Assembly (NCBI GenBank): GCA_019638485.1
Contig: JAHBTP010000002.1
Span: 310,001-374,000 of the forward strand
Length of the DNA: 64,000 nt
Source of the DNA: Ferruginibacter sp.
GTDB lineage: Bacteria; Bacteroidota; Bacteroidia; Chitinophagales; Chitinophagaceae
Direction: 5' to 3'
Part shown: positions 9,243 through 17,843 of the stretch, in pieces
Numbering within the stretch: position 1 is the first letter of the stretch
Layout: each line of letters begins with the position of its first letter
The notes under the pieces: generated by a model
Databases searched by the model: none
What the model saw: the letters and a program-made list of their open reading frames with translations, nothing else
What the model was told of the DNA's origin: nothing
Position numbers and translations under genes: made by a program

Positions 9243-10022
9243 TCATTTTATCGGTATATAAAATTCAAATGATTGTTCAGCTGCTACTGTTTTTTGCCCC
9301 GGAATAAAACTGCGCTCAATAAAATTTACTTTTCCACTTTTGTCAATCATTAATATTGAAGAGCATCGGGTTCCGTATTTTTCTGTTTTTATAAAAATAG
9401 GTGAAACGGCACGCTCCATTTCTACCGAAAGTCCGGTTTGAGGTAATTGAGTATCATCAGCTAAATTTTCATTATTAAGGATTCCAAAAAGAGAAGAGGG
9501 TGTTAAGTTATTTTCATGAATACATTTAGCAAGCTCATTCTTTGCGCTTTGTAATTTAGGCCACGGAGTGTTAAGTAAAGCATTGCTTAGTCCGTATATG
9601 CCATCTTCAATGACAGTAATTTTATCAGATTCATTAGAATAATGAAAGATGCCCGTTTTATCACCCACTAATAAATTAAAGCCATTATATTCCTTCGCAT
9701 TTTTGCTGATTTGCATCAAATATTTTTCCGGCGAAATATTCGTTTGTAATAAATGAAGGACTATCTCACCTCTGGAAGGTGCATTGGGCTTTATGTTTCT
9801 TATATCACGGTAATTTGTGAGTGCAGCCCATTTACCTGTTTTGGTAATACCTAACCAAGCGCCCCCTGCTTGCAAATCTTTCCCGGCAAGTATTTCAGGA
9901 TGTAATTCTGGTGTCCAAAATTGAGCATTTCTAGTTGGACGCATATAAAATTCATCTCTATTTGCGAGTAGCAAAAGTGGATAGTTTGGGTGAACATGAT
10001 TGGCGAATGCTATTAAACACAT
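9243..10022 (-). CDS. NRDE (TANGO2-like) family protein
   Basis: 259 residues. The N-terminus MCLIAFANHVHPNYPLLL followed by ANRDEF is the family hallmark: the NRDE motif and a Cys at position 2 that could become an N-terminal nucleophile. Further conserved pieces are GGAWLGITKTGKWAALTNYRD and the C-terminal TRCSSILMIDKSGKVNFIERSF, which also gives the typical Cys/Ser pattern. The eukaryotic relative TANGO2 affects haem and lipid handling, but no bacterial reaction is established. It runs divergently from the amidase gene; the 138-bp spacer holds an inverted repeat and promoters for both. Confidence 0.93.
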   Translation of the reverse strand: MCLIAFANHVHPNYPLLLLANRDEFYMRPTRNAQFWTPELHPEILAGKDLQAGGAWLGITKTGKWAALTNYRDIRNIKPNAPSRGEIVLHLLQTNISPEKYLMQISKNAKEYNGFNLLVGDKTGIFHYSNESDKITVIEDGIYGLSNALLNTPWPKLQSAKNELAKCIHENNLTPSSLFGILNNENLADDTQLPQTGLSVEMERAVSPIFIKTEKYGTRCSSILMIDKSGKVNFIERSFIPGQKTVAAEQSFEFYIPIK

Positions 10023-10060
10023 AATTCAAGTTAGGGTTTATTTTTTGTTCATGTATTAGC

Positions 10061-10089
10061 CTACCTTATTAAGTTAGGTAGCAAAAATA
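10061..10089 (-). promoter_or_regulatory. NRDE gene -7 box with adjoining inverted repeat
   Basis: On the minus strand TATTTTTG (10089 to 10082) is an exact TANNTTTG box, 60 nt before the NRDE ATG. Directly downstream lies CTACCT...AGGTAG (10061-10066 and 10076-10081), 6-bp inverted arms around 9 nt. This repeat would fall at the transcription start, where an operator would act. No -33 TTG is visible. Confidence 0.4.
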
Positions 10090-10108
10090 TTGCCATTTGA
10101 TGAAGATA

Positions 10109-10137
10109 TTTGAAATGATATGATATTGGTAATTTTG
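10109..10137 (+). promoter_or_regulatory. Candidate promoter of the amidase gene
   Basis: TTTG at 10109-10112, a 17-nt spacer, TAATTTTG at 10130-10137 (exact TANNTTTG). Predicted start near 10143 gives an 18-nt leader before the ATG at 10161. Confidence 0.55.
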
Positions 10138-10160
10138 AATTTTAATTTAGTTTAACCAAA

Positions 10161-10991
10161 ATGATAAAGTCAATTCATTGGTATATTATTCTTGCTTTTG
10201 TATTATTGGGAGTAATGTTTGGATGTGCTAAACAACCTTATTCCTCATCAAATAAAATATACAGGCAACAAACAAAAAAGTTTGCTAAAACACTACAGGC
10301 AAATCCCGGATTACCTGTTTCAGATTCAATACAACAGCCAAAACATTGGGTGGGCACCACTAATTTTAATCTACGTAAGCCACATTTCGTTATTCTACAC
10401 CACACGGCTCAGGAAAATTGTAATCAAACGCTAAACACTTTTACTTCTTCAAAGCGTGAGGTTAGTGCTCATTATGTTATTTGTAAAGAAGGTACTGTTT
10501 ATCATATCTTAAACGACTATCTGCGTGCATGGCATGCAGGGGTGTCACGTTGGGGGCAGGTAGAGGATATAAATTCTGTTTCAATTGGTATTGAATTGGA
10601 TAATAATGGTAGTGAACCTTTCCCTTCTGCACAAATAGATGCATTGCTGGCACTATTGAATAAATTAAAATCAATGTATAATATTCCAACGGGAAATTTT
10701 ATTGGACATGCGGATATTGCACCAAGCCGTAAACAAGACCCCGGTATTTTATTTCCCTGGGAGCTGTTGGCAAAGCAAGGTTTTGGATATTGGTATGGTG
10801 ATACTTCAAAAGTTAATGTACCCAAAGATTTTAATGGTGAGTATGCCTTAAAAATGATTGGTTATGATATGAAGAATCCTGCATCAGCCAGGGTGGCATT
10901 CAGGCGTCACTTCTTATCTGCAACCATCAATGAGGTGTTCTCCAATGCGGAGTTAAAAGTACTCTATCTCATTTGGCAAAAGTATTATTAA
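10161..10991 (+). CDS. N-acetylmuramoyl-L-alanine amidase lipoprotein (AmiD-like)
   Basis: 276 residues. A lipoprotein signal (IILAFVLLGVMFGC, Cys near residue 22) predicts export and lipid anchoring. The Amidase_2 domain follows: zinc ligands in ILHHTAQ near residue 81 and in IGHADIAPSRKQDPG near 182, with the conserved Trp-His pair in RAWHAGVS near 118. This family cleaves the bond between MurNAc and L-Ala in murein or anhydromuropeptides; AmiD of E. coli is likewise an outer-membrane lipoprotein. The C-terminal part (about 220-276) resembles the small helical peptidoglycan-binding tail of AmiD. Its stop codon overlaps the convergent flippase stop by four bases. Confidence 0.92.
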   Translation: MIKSIHWYIILAFVLLGVMFGCAKQPYSSSNKIYRQQTKKFAKTLQANPGLPVSDSIQQPKHWVGTTNFNLRKPHFVILHHTAQENCNQTLNTFTSSKREVSAHYVICKEGTVYHILNDYLRAWHAGVSRWGQVEDINSVSIGIELDNNGSEPFPSAQIDALLALLNKLKSMYNIPTGNFIGHADIAPSRKQDPGILFPWELLAKQGFGYWYGDTSKVNVPKDFNGEYALKMIGYDMKNPASARVAFRRHFLSATINEVFSNAELKVLYLIWQKYY

Positions 10992-12508
10992 GAGGTTAAA
11001 GGCTTCTTCTTAAGCGATTGGAGCATTCTGGTTATCTCTCTTTTTTCTGTATTGGAGATAAGCAACGCAAATAGTCCGGTTAATATTATTCCCAGTATAA
11101 CAGATAGCCATAGCCGCTCAGGCATTATCCAAGTGATTAATCTATGTACTCCATATAATAACACAACGGTAACCAAATAGCCGATGAGTTTTTTTACCGG
11201 ATAAGGAACCGGATAGTGCTTTTGTCCCCATATATAACTGCATACCATCATAAAGGAGTAACATAAAAATGTGGCTACTGCCGCTCCTGCATAATGCCAT
11301 ATTGGAATAAGAACTATATTGGCAATAATGGTTATGGCTGCGCCAATTAAAGTGATAACTGCACCATAGTTGTTTTTATTAGTTAGTTTATACCAAATAC
11401 TCAGGTTGTAATACACACCTAAAAAGATATTTCCTAAAGCTAATAATGGAACAATCTCCAGGCCCTCTGCCCATCGTGGATTAGCGAAGTGTACAAAAAT
11501 CCATTTAAAAATATCGAGGAAGAGAGCAATAAATAAAAACATAAAACAACAGGCAATAACGAAAAACTTAGTTATTCTGGCATAGGTCTTTTGCGCATCA
11601 TCACGATTACTCTGGTTGAAGAAAAACGGTTCTGCTGCCATTCTAAATGCCTGAATCATTATGGTAACAAGTAGGGCTATACGAAATATATTGGCAAAAA
11701 CACCTAATTCATGATTAGCCTGATCAAGAGGTAAACCTACTGCATGACGATATATAAGCCTGCTCATTACATCATTTGTCATCCCTCCCAAACCTACTAT
11801 AACCAGTGGTGCACTATATTTCATTACCTCTTTCCATAATACGCCGTCAAAAGAAAAGTGAATCTTTTTTAATTCTTTACTTAATATTAATAAGGTAAAA
11901 AGACTGCCACATAAATTACCAATCAGGTAATAACCTAAACCGATATCTTTATTAAATACCAAAGAGAATAGGCTATCAGGATGCTTTTCCAAATGTGCAG
12001 GGAGGTATCCAACAAAAGTAAAAACGATAATTACGTTTAGTGTTATGCCGGCAATGCGCGCGAAGGCATATCGCTTCGGACGATTTTCTAAACGTAATCG
12101 GGCAAATGGGAGCGTAGCCAAATTATCAACTGCAATTATAGCAATCATCCACAATACGAAATTCGGACTCTGCTCTAAATCTGCTACTGATGTAATGTTA
12201 CTTTTGAAAAGCAATAGTAATAAACTAAAGATTATCGTGCTACACAAAAGTGAGATGGAGAGGGTATTGTAAAGTTTTTGTTTATCGTGTGTTTGCGCAA
12301 ACCTAAAATAAGCTGTTTCCATTCCATAAGAATAGAGCACATTCAAAAAAGGAATAATTGTGTAAACCTGTACAAGATCTGCAGTATCTCCGGGCATAGC
12401 TACAAAAAACGGCAATGCCATGTTCATCAGGTAGCCAAGGAACCTGCTGGCTATGGTAGGAAGGCCATACCACATTGTTTGCCCGGCTAATTTTTTAATA
12501 CTGCTCAA
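10988..12508 (-). CDS. Oligosaccharide flippase family (MOP superfamily) membrane protein
   Basis: 506 residues with about 12-14 hydrophobic segments spaced as in the Polysacc_synt/MurJ-like branch of the MOP superfamily. Members flip lipid-linked saccharides across the inner membrane for cell-wall or surface polysaccharide assembly. The start codon is TTG at 12508, giving MSSIKKLAGQT, the usual N-terminus of Bacteroidota homologues; the next Met is 11 codons later and would remove conserved sequence. A TACATTTG -7 box 14 nt upstream supports this start. No glycosyltransferase cluster adjoins it, so its substrate is unknown. Confidence 0.88.
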   Translation of the reverse strand: MSSIKKLAGQTMWYGLPTIASRFLGYLMNMALPFFVAMPGDTADLVQVYTIIPFLNVLYSYGMETAYFRFAQTHDKQKLYNTLSISLLCSTIIFSLLLLLFKSNITSVADLEQSPNFVLWMIAIIAVDNLATLPFARLRLENRPKRYAFARIAGITLNVIIVFTFVGYLPAHLEKHPDSLFSLVFNKDIGLGYYLIGNLCGSLFTLLILSKELKKIHFSFDGVLWKEVMKYSAPLVIVGLGGMTNDVMSRLIYRHAVGLPLDQANHELGVFANIFRIALLVTIMIQAFRMAAEPFFFNQSNRDDAQKTYARITKFFVIACCFMFLFIALFLDIFKWIFVHFANPRWAEGLEIVPLLALGNIFLGVYYNLSIWYKLTNKNNYGAVITLIGAAITIIANIVLIPIWHYAGAAVATFLCYSFMMVCSYIWGQKHYPVPYPVKKLIGYLVTVVLLYGVHRLITWIMPERLWLSVILGIILTGLFALLISNTEKREITRMLQSLKKKPLTS

Positions 12509-12522
12509 CCAAAATGTTTCGT

Positions 12523-12530
12523 CAAATGTA
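12523..12530 (-). promoter_or_regulatory. -7 box of the flippase gene
   Basis: Minus-strand TACATTTG, exact TANNTTTG, 14 nt before the TTG start codon at 12508. No ATG lies between box and start, which decides in favour of the TTG. Confidence 0.5.
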
Positions 12531-12687
12531 AATAAAAACCCGGCAGTAAGAAAGCGGTATCAGCATAATGGAGCATATTATTATTCTTTATCGAATTCAA
12601 TATTGAATAAAAAGAAAGCAAAGAAGGATAATGCTGGTTTTATCCAATTAGTGATGTAAAGTTTTTTATCTGTTTACCTCAACGTAA

Positions 12688-13746
12688 TTAATGGAGATGG
12701 ATGGGTTGGGTTTCTTTTATATTATGCGGACGACTAAATCTTTTATTGTTTAAAAATGTGCTGTCTGTGAGGGTATATAAAAAATAAGTAAGTTCATCGC
12801 GTTCACGATCTGATATATTGATTCTGCTTTTTAATTTTGGATCAAGAGTAGGTTGGGTGGTATCTATAAGAAAGCGATAATGGTCTATCACCTGGGGTAC
12901 TGAAAAAATACTTCCATCATGCATGTAAGGATAAGTAACCTGTATGTTCCTAAGTGTAGGTACACGAAACAATAGTGAATCTTTTGGATTCTTTGTAATA
13001 GCCATTCGGCCTATATCATTAAATCGGTTAAGCGGCTGGCCAATGTTTCTAAAAGAATTATCGGTAAAAAGAGGCTCTTCGTGGCAGGTTGCACAATGTT
13101 TTTTAAAAACGGTGTACCCTCTTTCTTCAACCCGATGAAAGGTTGCCTTTCCATTCATTACTTTATCATATTTACTATTCCCGCTTACCAGTGTTGACGT
13201 AAACTGTGCCAGTGCATTGAGCATTCTCTTTTCAGTAATTTTCTTACTGCCAAAGGCAGCGTGGAACATTTTTACATAATCGGGATCACTTTTAATTTTA
13301 GCTACTGCCCCCTCTGCGGTTTCTCCCATTTCATTGGGTGCGGTAAGTGGTGATAAGGCCTGGGTTTCAAGGCTGGTTATTCCTCCATCCCAGTGGTAAG
13401 TACTCATCCAAACAAGATTAAGCAAACCCGGAGCGTTTCGAGTAGTAAGTCCGTTGTTTATTCCATGGCTTACATCATGATCAAATGTGGCAAAGCCCGA
13501 AAATTGCTGATGGCAACTTGCACAGCTTACTGTGCTGTCCTTACTAAGCCTACTGTCATAAAACAGCTTACGCCCCAATTGAAATCCCTCTTCAGTGAGT
13601 ATGTTCTTTGTAAAAGGGTTGTTAGTTGGTTGCGGCCAACCTTGCGGAATCTCAATGGTTATGGGAGAAGGTTTTATGACCGCAGTGCTAATCATAATTA
13701 CTAACAATAACGTGCAAACGAAAAATGGTATGTATCTGCCTTTCAT
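12688..13746 (-). CDS. Di-haem cytochrome c peroxidase family protein (first copy)
   Basis: 352 residues. An N-terminal hydrophobic segment (FFVCTLLLVIMIS) predicts export to the periplasm. Two c-type haem sites are visible, SCASCHQ near residue 75 and HCATCHE near 218, in the CcpA/MauG arrangement. The GITSLETQAL, PNEMGET and YMHDGSIFSVPQVIDHY segments are typical of bacterial di-haem peroxidases. These enzymes reduce H2O2 with electrons from cytochrome c, and MauG-like members oxidise protein substrates instead. A second, shorter homologue lies at 16887-17843. Start ATG at 13746. Confidence 0.93.
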   Translation of the reverse strand: MKGRYIPFFVCTLLLVIMISTAVIKPSPITIEIPQGWPQPTNNPFTKNILTEEGFQLGRKLFYDSRLSKDSTVSCASCHQQFSGFATFDHDVSHGINNGLTTRNAPGLLNLVWMSTYHWDGGITSLETQALSPLTAPNEMGETAEGAVAKIKSDPDYVKMFHAAFGSKKITEKRMLNALAQFTSTLVSGNSKYDKVMNGKATFHRVEERGYTVFKKHCATCHEEPLFTDNSFRNIGQPLNRFNDIGRMAITKNPKDSLLFRVPTLRNIQVTYPYMHDGSIFSVPQVIDHYRFLIDTTQPTLDPKLKSRINISDRERDELTYFLYTLTDSTFLNNKRFSRPHNIKETQPIHLH

Positions 13747-13795
13747 GGATGTTTTCGTTTTAAAAGCGTAAACATATTTTGAGCTTCGGTTAAGA

Positions 13796-14191
13796 TTAGG
13801 GTATTATTTTTCGTCTTAATTGCTTCCTTTCAGCCTGGTGTAGTTTTCTTTCAAGTCGTTTTTCTTTTGATATTGCAGTAGGATGAGTGGCAATTCTTAA
13901 TTTTTGTTTTTCTAAACTCTTGCTTACCAACCGGTGAATCCATTCAATGGCAGCCTCTTTATTTTCTAATTGAGTGCGGTTACGATCAACTACCACCGAA
14001 AGATTTCCTTTTCGGTTTAATCTGTTTTTTAGCTTTTTCCTAATTGTTTCCTTTTCATCCTCTCCGATTAATGAAGAAGAGCTGAAATTCCATATTGCTT
14101 CAACTTTGCTTTCTATTTTATTCACGTTTTGTCCTCCTTTCCCACCACTTCGTGAGGTTTTAAAAGATAATTCGTGTAAGAAGTTTTGCAT
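13796..14191 (-). CDS. arfB: Alternative ribosome-rescue peptidyl-tRNA hydrolase ArfB
   Basis: 131 residues, typical for ArfB/YaeJ. The catalytic loop SRSGGKGGQNVNK has GGQ at residues 19-21. The C-terminal tail is strongly basic (KEKRLERKLHQAERKQLRRK) and inserts into the mRNA channel of stalled ribosomes. ArfB hydrolyses peptidyl-tRNA on ribosomes that have run off truncated mRNA. The shorter length and basic tail separate it from class I release factors. An exact -7 box ends 4 nt before the ATG, so the mRNA is predicted to be leaderless. Confidence 0.95.
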   Translation of the reverse strand: MQNFLHELSFKTSRSGGKGGQNVNKIESKVEAIWNFSSSSLIGEDEKETIRKKLKNRLNRKGNLSVVVDRNRTQLENKEAAIEWIHRLVSKSLEKQKLRIATHPTAISKEKRLERKLHQAERKQLRRKIIP

Positions 14192-14195
14192 CTAT

Positions 14196-14203
14196 CAAAA
14201 TTA
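14196..14203 (-). promoter_or_regulatory. -7 box of arfB, 4 nt from the start codon
   Basis: Minus-strand TAATTTTG (14203 to 14196), exact TANNTTTG, then ATAG and the ATG at 14191. A start point about 4-6 nt after the box falls on or beside the A of ATG. No TTG is seen at the -33 position. Confidence 0.45.
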
Positions 14204-14300
14204 CTGATAAATAACAGGGAATGAATTCTGTGTAAAATCAATGTGGTTAATATTTCGGTAATTCTTAAATAATGTTCATTTTTGCATCAGGCACCTCATT

Positions 14301-15056
14301 ATGGCAAACAGTATATATACTTCAATACAACAAAGGAAAAGCGAAGGCAAAAAGTCATTTGTTGTTTTAATTGATCCGGATAAAGTAAATGAACATTCCT
14401 TAGATGATATAACATTAAAAGCATTGGATGCCGGGGTTGATTATTTTTTTGTGGGTGGAAGCCTGATGGTTTCCGGCAAGATGGAGCACTGTGTGCGTGG
14501 AATAAAGGAGCGATCATCCATTCCGGTTTTATTATTCCCCGGTAGTCCCGCACAATTAACAGGACATGCAGATGCTTTATTGTATTTGTCATTAATAAGC
14601 GGCCGTAATCCTGAATTATTAATTGGTCAGCATGTTATTTCTGCGCCAACTGTGAAACAAAGCGGATTAGAAGTTATTTCTACAGGATATATTGTAATTG
14701 ACGGTGGTGCCCCAACAACAGTATCATACATCAGCAATGCTACACCTATCCCCAATGATAAACCCGATATTGCTGTTTGTACAGCTATGGCAGGAGAGAT
14801 GCTTGGCATGAAACTTATTTATCTGGATGCAGGAAGCGGGGCGCAAAAACCTATTTCTGAAGAGATGATTGCTGCAGTATCATTAAACACCTCTTTGCCC
14901 TTAATCGTTGGAGGTGGTATATCGCAACCGGAAAAGGCATATCTTAATGTTAAACATGGTGCAGATATAATTGTTGTTGGTAATTCAATAGAAAGAAACT
15001 CTTCCCTTATCAAGGAATTAGCAGATGCAGTTCATCAGGTAGTCAATGCAGGTTGA
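14301..15056 (+). CDS. Geranylgeranylglyceryl phosphate synthase family protein (PcrB-like)
   Basis: 251 residues forming a TIM barrel of the GGGPS/PcrB family. Conserved pieces are VLIDPDKVN near residue 22, [11 protein letters not shown] near 51, [21 protein letters not shown] near 75-95, [10 protein letters not shown] near 130, [10 protein letters not shown] near 172, and the phosphate-binding [10 protein letters not shown] and GNSIERN loops near 200-230. The family couples a polyprenyl diphosphate to glycerol-1-phosphate to make an ether lipid precursor. Some Bacteroidota members have been characterised as genuine geranylgeranyl-transferring enzymes, with no known lipid end product. It ends 38 bp before the ruvB ATG. 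Confidence 0.92.
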   Translation: MANSIYTSIQQRKSEGKKSFVVLIDPDKVNEHSLDDITLKALDAGVDYFFVGGSLMVSGKMEHCVRGIKERSSIPVLLFPGSPAQLTGHADALLYLSLISGRNPELLIGQHVISAPTVKQSGLEVISTGYIVIDGGAPTTVSYISNATPIPNDKPDIAVCTAMAGEMLGMKLIYLDAGSGAQKPISEEMIAAVSLNTSLPLIVGGGISQPEKAYLNVKHGADIIVVGNSIERNSSLIKELADAVHQVVNAG

Positions 15057-15094
15057 TTTTTTGTGCCACACTAAAATGTTTAGCTTTACAGGCT

Positions 15095-16129
15095 ATGAGT
15101 AACCCTAACCTCAATAATCGCAAAGAAAATATGCTGGCTGCTGATAAGGAGTTTGAGAATAGTATTAGGCCGGGATTGATGGATGAATTTAGCGGACAGC
15201 AACAGATTATAGATAACCTTCGTGTTTTTATTAAGGCTGCAAAACAACGAGGTGAGGCGCTTGATCACATTTTGTTTCACGGCCCTCCGGGATTAGGAAA
15301 GACAACCCTTTCACGTATTGTAGCAAATGAATTGGGTGTAAATATTCGGGAAACATCCGGTCCTGTTATTGAAAAAGCCGCTGATTTAGCAGGCTTGCTC
15401 TCTGCTCTTGAACCCCATGATGTTTTGTTTATTGATGAAATACATCGCCTAAGCAGCGTTGTGGAAGAGTTTTTATATGGTGCAATGGAGGATTTTAGAA
15501 TTGATATTATGATTGACTCAGGACCGGGAGCTCGAAGTGTACAACTGACTCTTCATCCGTTTACTTTAATTGGTGCCACAACCAGAAGTGGTTTGCTCAC
15601 AGCACCTTTGCTATCACGCTTTGGAATTAAATCAAGATTACAATATTATAATCATGCTACACTACAAAAAATAATTACGCGTAGCTCCGGTATCCTGGGC
15701 ATCCGTATCACCAGTGATGCTGCAGCAGAAATTGCAGGCCGAAGCAGAGGTACACCACGTATTGCCAATGGTTTATTGAGACGTGTACGTGATTTTGCAC
15801 AGGTTATTGGAAATGGTGTTATTGATATGGCAATTACTGAACACGCACTTAAAGCATTGCAGGTAGATGCCTATGGATTAGATGAAATGGATAATAAAAT
15901 TTTATCTGTTATTATTGATAAGTTTAAAGGTGGGCCGGTTGGACTAAATAATATTTCAACGGCGGTAGGTGAAGAACCTGGAACGTTAGAAGAAGTGTAC
16001 GAACCGTTTCTTATTCAGGAAGGATTTTTGATTCGTACCGCACGGGGAAGAGAAGCAACAGAAAAAGCATACAAGCACTTAAAGAAAACGCCGCACAAAG
16101 GCGGCGCTTCGCAAAGTTTATTTGATTAA
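15095..16129 (+). CDS. ruvB: Holliday junction branch migration helicase RuvB
   Basis: 344 residues from the ATG at 15095. An in-frame TTG at 15053 would overlap the preceding gene and add a non-conserved 14-residue extension, so I reject it. The AAA+ core has Walker [11 protein letters not shown] near residue 65, Walker B LFIDEIH near 115, sensor-1 GATTRSG near 160 and the arginine-finger segment TAPLLSRFG. The C-terminal winged helix ends with [13 protein letters not shown]. RuvB hexamers drive branch migration with RuvA; ruvA and ruvC are not in this window. The last codons carry a GC-rich hairpin that functions on the opposite strand as a terminator. Confidence 0.97.
   Translation: MSNPNLNNRKENMLAADKEFENSIRPGLMDEFSGQQQIIDNLRVFIKAAKQRGEALDHILFHGPPGLGKTTLSRIVANELGVNIRETSGPVIEKAADLAGLLSALEPHDVLFIDEIHRLSSVVEEFLYGAMEDFRIDIMIDSGPGARSVQLTLHPFTLIGATTRSGLLTAPLLSRFGIKSRLQYYNHATLQKIITRSSGILGIRITSDAAAEIAGRSRGTPRIANGLLRRVRDFAQVIGNGVIDMAITEHALKALQVDAYGLDEMDNKILSVIIDKFKGGPVGLNNISTAVGEEPGTLEEVYEPFLIQEGFLIRTARGREATEKAYKHLKKTPHKGGASQSLFD
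16081..16106 (-). terminator. Rho-independent terminator of the response regulator, inside ruvB
   Basis: CGCCGC (16089-16094) and GCGGCG (16101-16106) form a perfect GC-only stem around 6 nt. On the minus strand the stem is followed by TTTTCTTT (16088 to 16081). It lies 31 nt past the stop of the minus-strand response regulator gene. On the plus strand no U-tract follows, so it should act only on the minus strand. Confidence 0.7.
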
Positions 16130-16136
16130 TCAATCA

Positions 16137-16835
16137 TTAAGCGGATTCAACGAGACGGAATCCATTGCCATGAATATTTACAATTTCAAGCTTGGGATCT
16201 TCTTTCAAATACTTACGTAGTTTCGCAATATAAACATCCATGCTTCGTCCATTGAAATAGGTATCACTGCCCCAAATCTTTTTCAATGCAGTTTCACGAG
16301 GTAATAAATCATTTTTATACTCTGCAAGCATTTTTAAAAGCTCATTTTCTTTAGGTGAAAGTGTTTGCACCTTGCCATTCACTGTTAACTCACGTAAACG
16401 AGGATTAAAGTGATAGCTTCCAAAATCGAATTCAGCATTCGCTTCTTCACGATGTAATTCTTCATTGCGTTTAAGGATAGCTTTTATTTTATGCAGCAAC
16501 ACTTCGCTATCAAACGGCTTGGTGATGTAATCATCAGCACCTAACTTATACCCCTGAATGATATCATCTTTCATTGTCTTTGCGCTAAGGAAAAACAACG
16601 GCACATCAGGATTGATATCGCGTATTTCTTCGGCTACAGTAAACCCATCCATATTAGGCATCATAACGTCTAATAGGCATAAGTCAAACTTCTCACGTTG
16701 AAATGCTGCAAGACCCAAACGACCATCACGCTCAAGCGTAACATCGTAATCATTTAATTCGAGATAATTCTTTAAAACCATCCCTAAATTGGGGTCATCT
16801 TCACAAAGTAATATTTTTGGTTTTGGTCCTTCCAT
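16137..16835 (-). CDS. OmpR-family response regulator (RprY-like)
   Basis: 232 residues: a receiver domain (acidic pair D13/D14, phospho-acceptor D56 in LLDVMMPN, conserved Lys in DDYITKPF) followed by a winged-helix DNA-binding domain (about 130-230, ending NIHGNGFRLVE). The receiver resembles RprY of Bacteroides. No histidine kinase is adjacent, so the partner is encoded elsewhere. It lies 51 bp downstream of a di-haem peroxidase gene on the same strand, and that spacer contains two inverted repeats. A terminator for it sits within the ruvB end. Confidence 0.93.
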   Translation of the reverse strand: MEGPKPKILLCEDDPNLGMVLKNYLELNDYDVTLERDGRLGLAAFQREKFDLCLLDVMMPNMDGFTVAEEIRDINPDVPLFFLSAKTMKDDIIQGYKLGADDYITKPFDSEVLLHKIKAILKRNEELHREEANAEFDFGSYHFNPRLRELTVNGKVQTLSPKENELLKMLAEYKNDLLPRETALKKIWGSDTYFNGRSMDVYIAKLRKYLKEDPKLEIVNIHGNGFRLVESA

Positions 16836-16844
16836 GTTGCTAAA

Positions 16845-16886
16845 GTTTAATTAAACAATCTATTGTACTAATAGCTAATATAGTAC
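16845..16886 (-). promoter_or_regulatory. Two inverted repeats upstream of the response regulator
   Basis: GTTTAATTAAAC (16845-16856) is a perfect 12-bp palindrome 9 bp before the response-regulator ATG. GTACTA (16865-16870) and TAGTAC (16881-16886) form a second repeat with a 10-nt centre, abutting the stop codon of the peroxidase gene. They could be operator sites (autoregulation) or a processing hairpin in a shared mRNA. No TANNTTTG box is visible here. Confidence 0.4.
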
Positions 16887-17843
16887 CTAATTTTCGTTAA
16901 ATGCCTTTTTTACATAGGAACGGTCTGTTAAGGTTTTCAAAAATGCAATAATATCTCTTCTTTCTGCCGCTGAAAGCCCCAGTGGGCGGGTTAATTCGGC
17001 ATCTATATTAATAGGATCATCAACAAAATGGCTGGTGAAGTTGTAATATGCCAATACTTGTTCTAAAGTTTGAAACATGCCATTATGCATGTAGGGAGCA
17101 GTTACGGCGATGTTACGAAGGCCGGGAGTTTTAAACTTCCCCATATCTGCAGAATCTTTCGAAATGACAAAACGCCCCCGGTCGTTAAGTGTATTCCCAT
17201 CAAATAGTCCGATGTTTTTAAAATCATCATCAGTAAAATCTACCATTGAATGACAGTTGAAACATTTGGCTTTATCGCCCACAAAGAGTACTCTTCCTCG
17301 TTCTTCTTCTTCAGTAAGTTCGCCCAGGTCGTTACTCCAATCATCAAAGCGGCTATTTACAGTTTCCAGTGTTTCTTCAAATGCAGCCAGGGCGGCTGCC
17401 AAATTTTTCTTATTGGGTAAGGTTCCGAATACACGCTTAAATAATTTCCGGTATTCAGGGTGCTCTCTTAGGCGTATAACAGCATCTTCAATAGGCAAGC
17501 CCATTTCATCCGGGTTTTGAATTGGCATTAAAGCCTGCTCTTCGAGCGATGAGGCCCTGCCATCCCAAAAGAAATATGGCCTGTTTTTCATATTGAGTAC
17601 CGAAGGAGTATTTCGAGAAGTTAATTTACCGCCAATACCTACACTGAAAGCAATAGTATCTGCAAATGCGAATTCCGGTTTATGGCAGCTCGCACAGCTT
17701 ACCGAAGAATCGAGGGATAATATAGGTTCGTTAAATAATCGCTGTCCTAACGCGGCTTTTGTTATCTTTTTTTCAGGCTGAATAAAACCAGCAATGATGA
17801 TGGTGAAAAAAAATAAAATCCCAATTGAAACCCCCTTTTTCAT
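16887..17843 (-). CDS. Di-haem cytochrome c peroxidase family protein (second copy)
   Basis: 318 residues with an N-terminal signal segment (GILFFFTIIIAGFI). Two haem-binding motifs are present: SCASCHK near residue 53 and KCFNCHS near 197. The WDGRASSLEEQALMP, NPDEMGLP and YMHNGMFQTLEQVLAYYN segments match bacterial di-haem peroxidases. It is 34 residues shorter than the copy at 12688-13746 and clearly diverged, so the pair is not a recent duplication. The response regulator follows on the same strand, which may link peroxide reduction to that regulator; this is inference from position. Confidence 0.93.
   Translation of the reverse strand: MKKGVSIGILFFFTIIIAGFIQPEKKITKAALGQRLFNEPILSLDSSVSCASCHKPEFAFADTIAFSVGIGGKLTSRNTPSVLNMKNRPYFFWDGRASSLEEQALMPIQNPDEMGLPIEDAVIRLREHPEYRKLFKRVFGTLPNKKNLAAALAAFEETLETVNSRFDDWSNDLGELTEEEERGRVLFVGDKAKCFNCHSMVDFTDDDFKNIGLFDGNTLNDRGRFVISKDSADMGKFKTPGLRNIAVTAPYMHNGMFQTLEQVLAYYNFTSHFVDDPINIDAELTRPLGLSAAERRDIIAFLKTLTDRSYVKKAFNEN

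Noticed and set aside
12594..12605. TTCAATATTGAA palindrome
   Set aside because: AT-rich 12-bp palindromes recur by chance, and this one is not tied to a promoter box.
12453..12659. 68-residue plus-strand frame in the flippase-peroxidase spacer
   Set aside because: It begins inside the flippase gene on the opposite strand and shows no conserved pattern.
15053..15094. Upstream TTG start for ruvB
   Set aside because: It overlaps the GGGPS stop and adds a non-conserved extension; the ATG at 15095 gives the usual N-terminus.
12688..17843. Two di-haem peroxidases as a recent tandem duplication
   Set aside because: They differ in length and sequence and have several unrelated genes between them.
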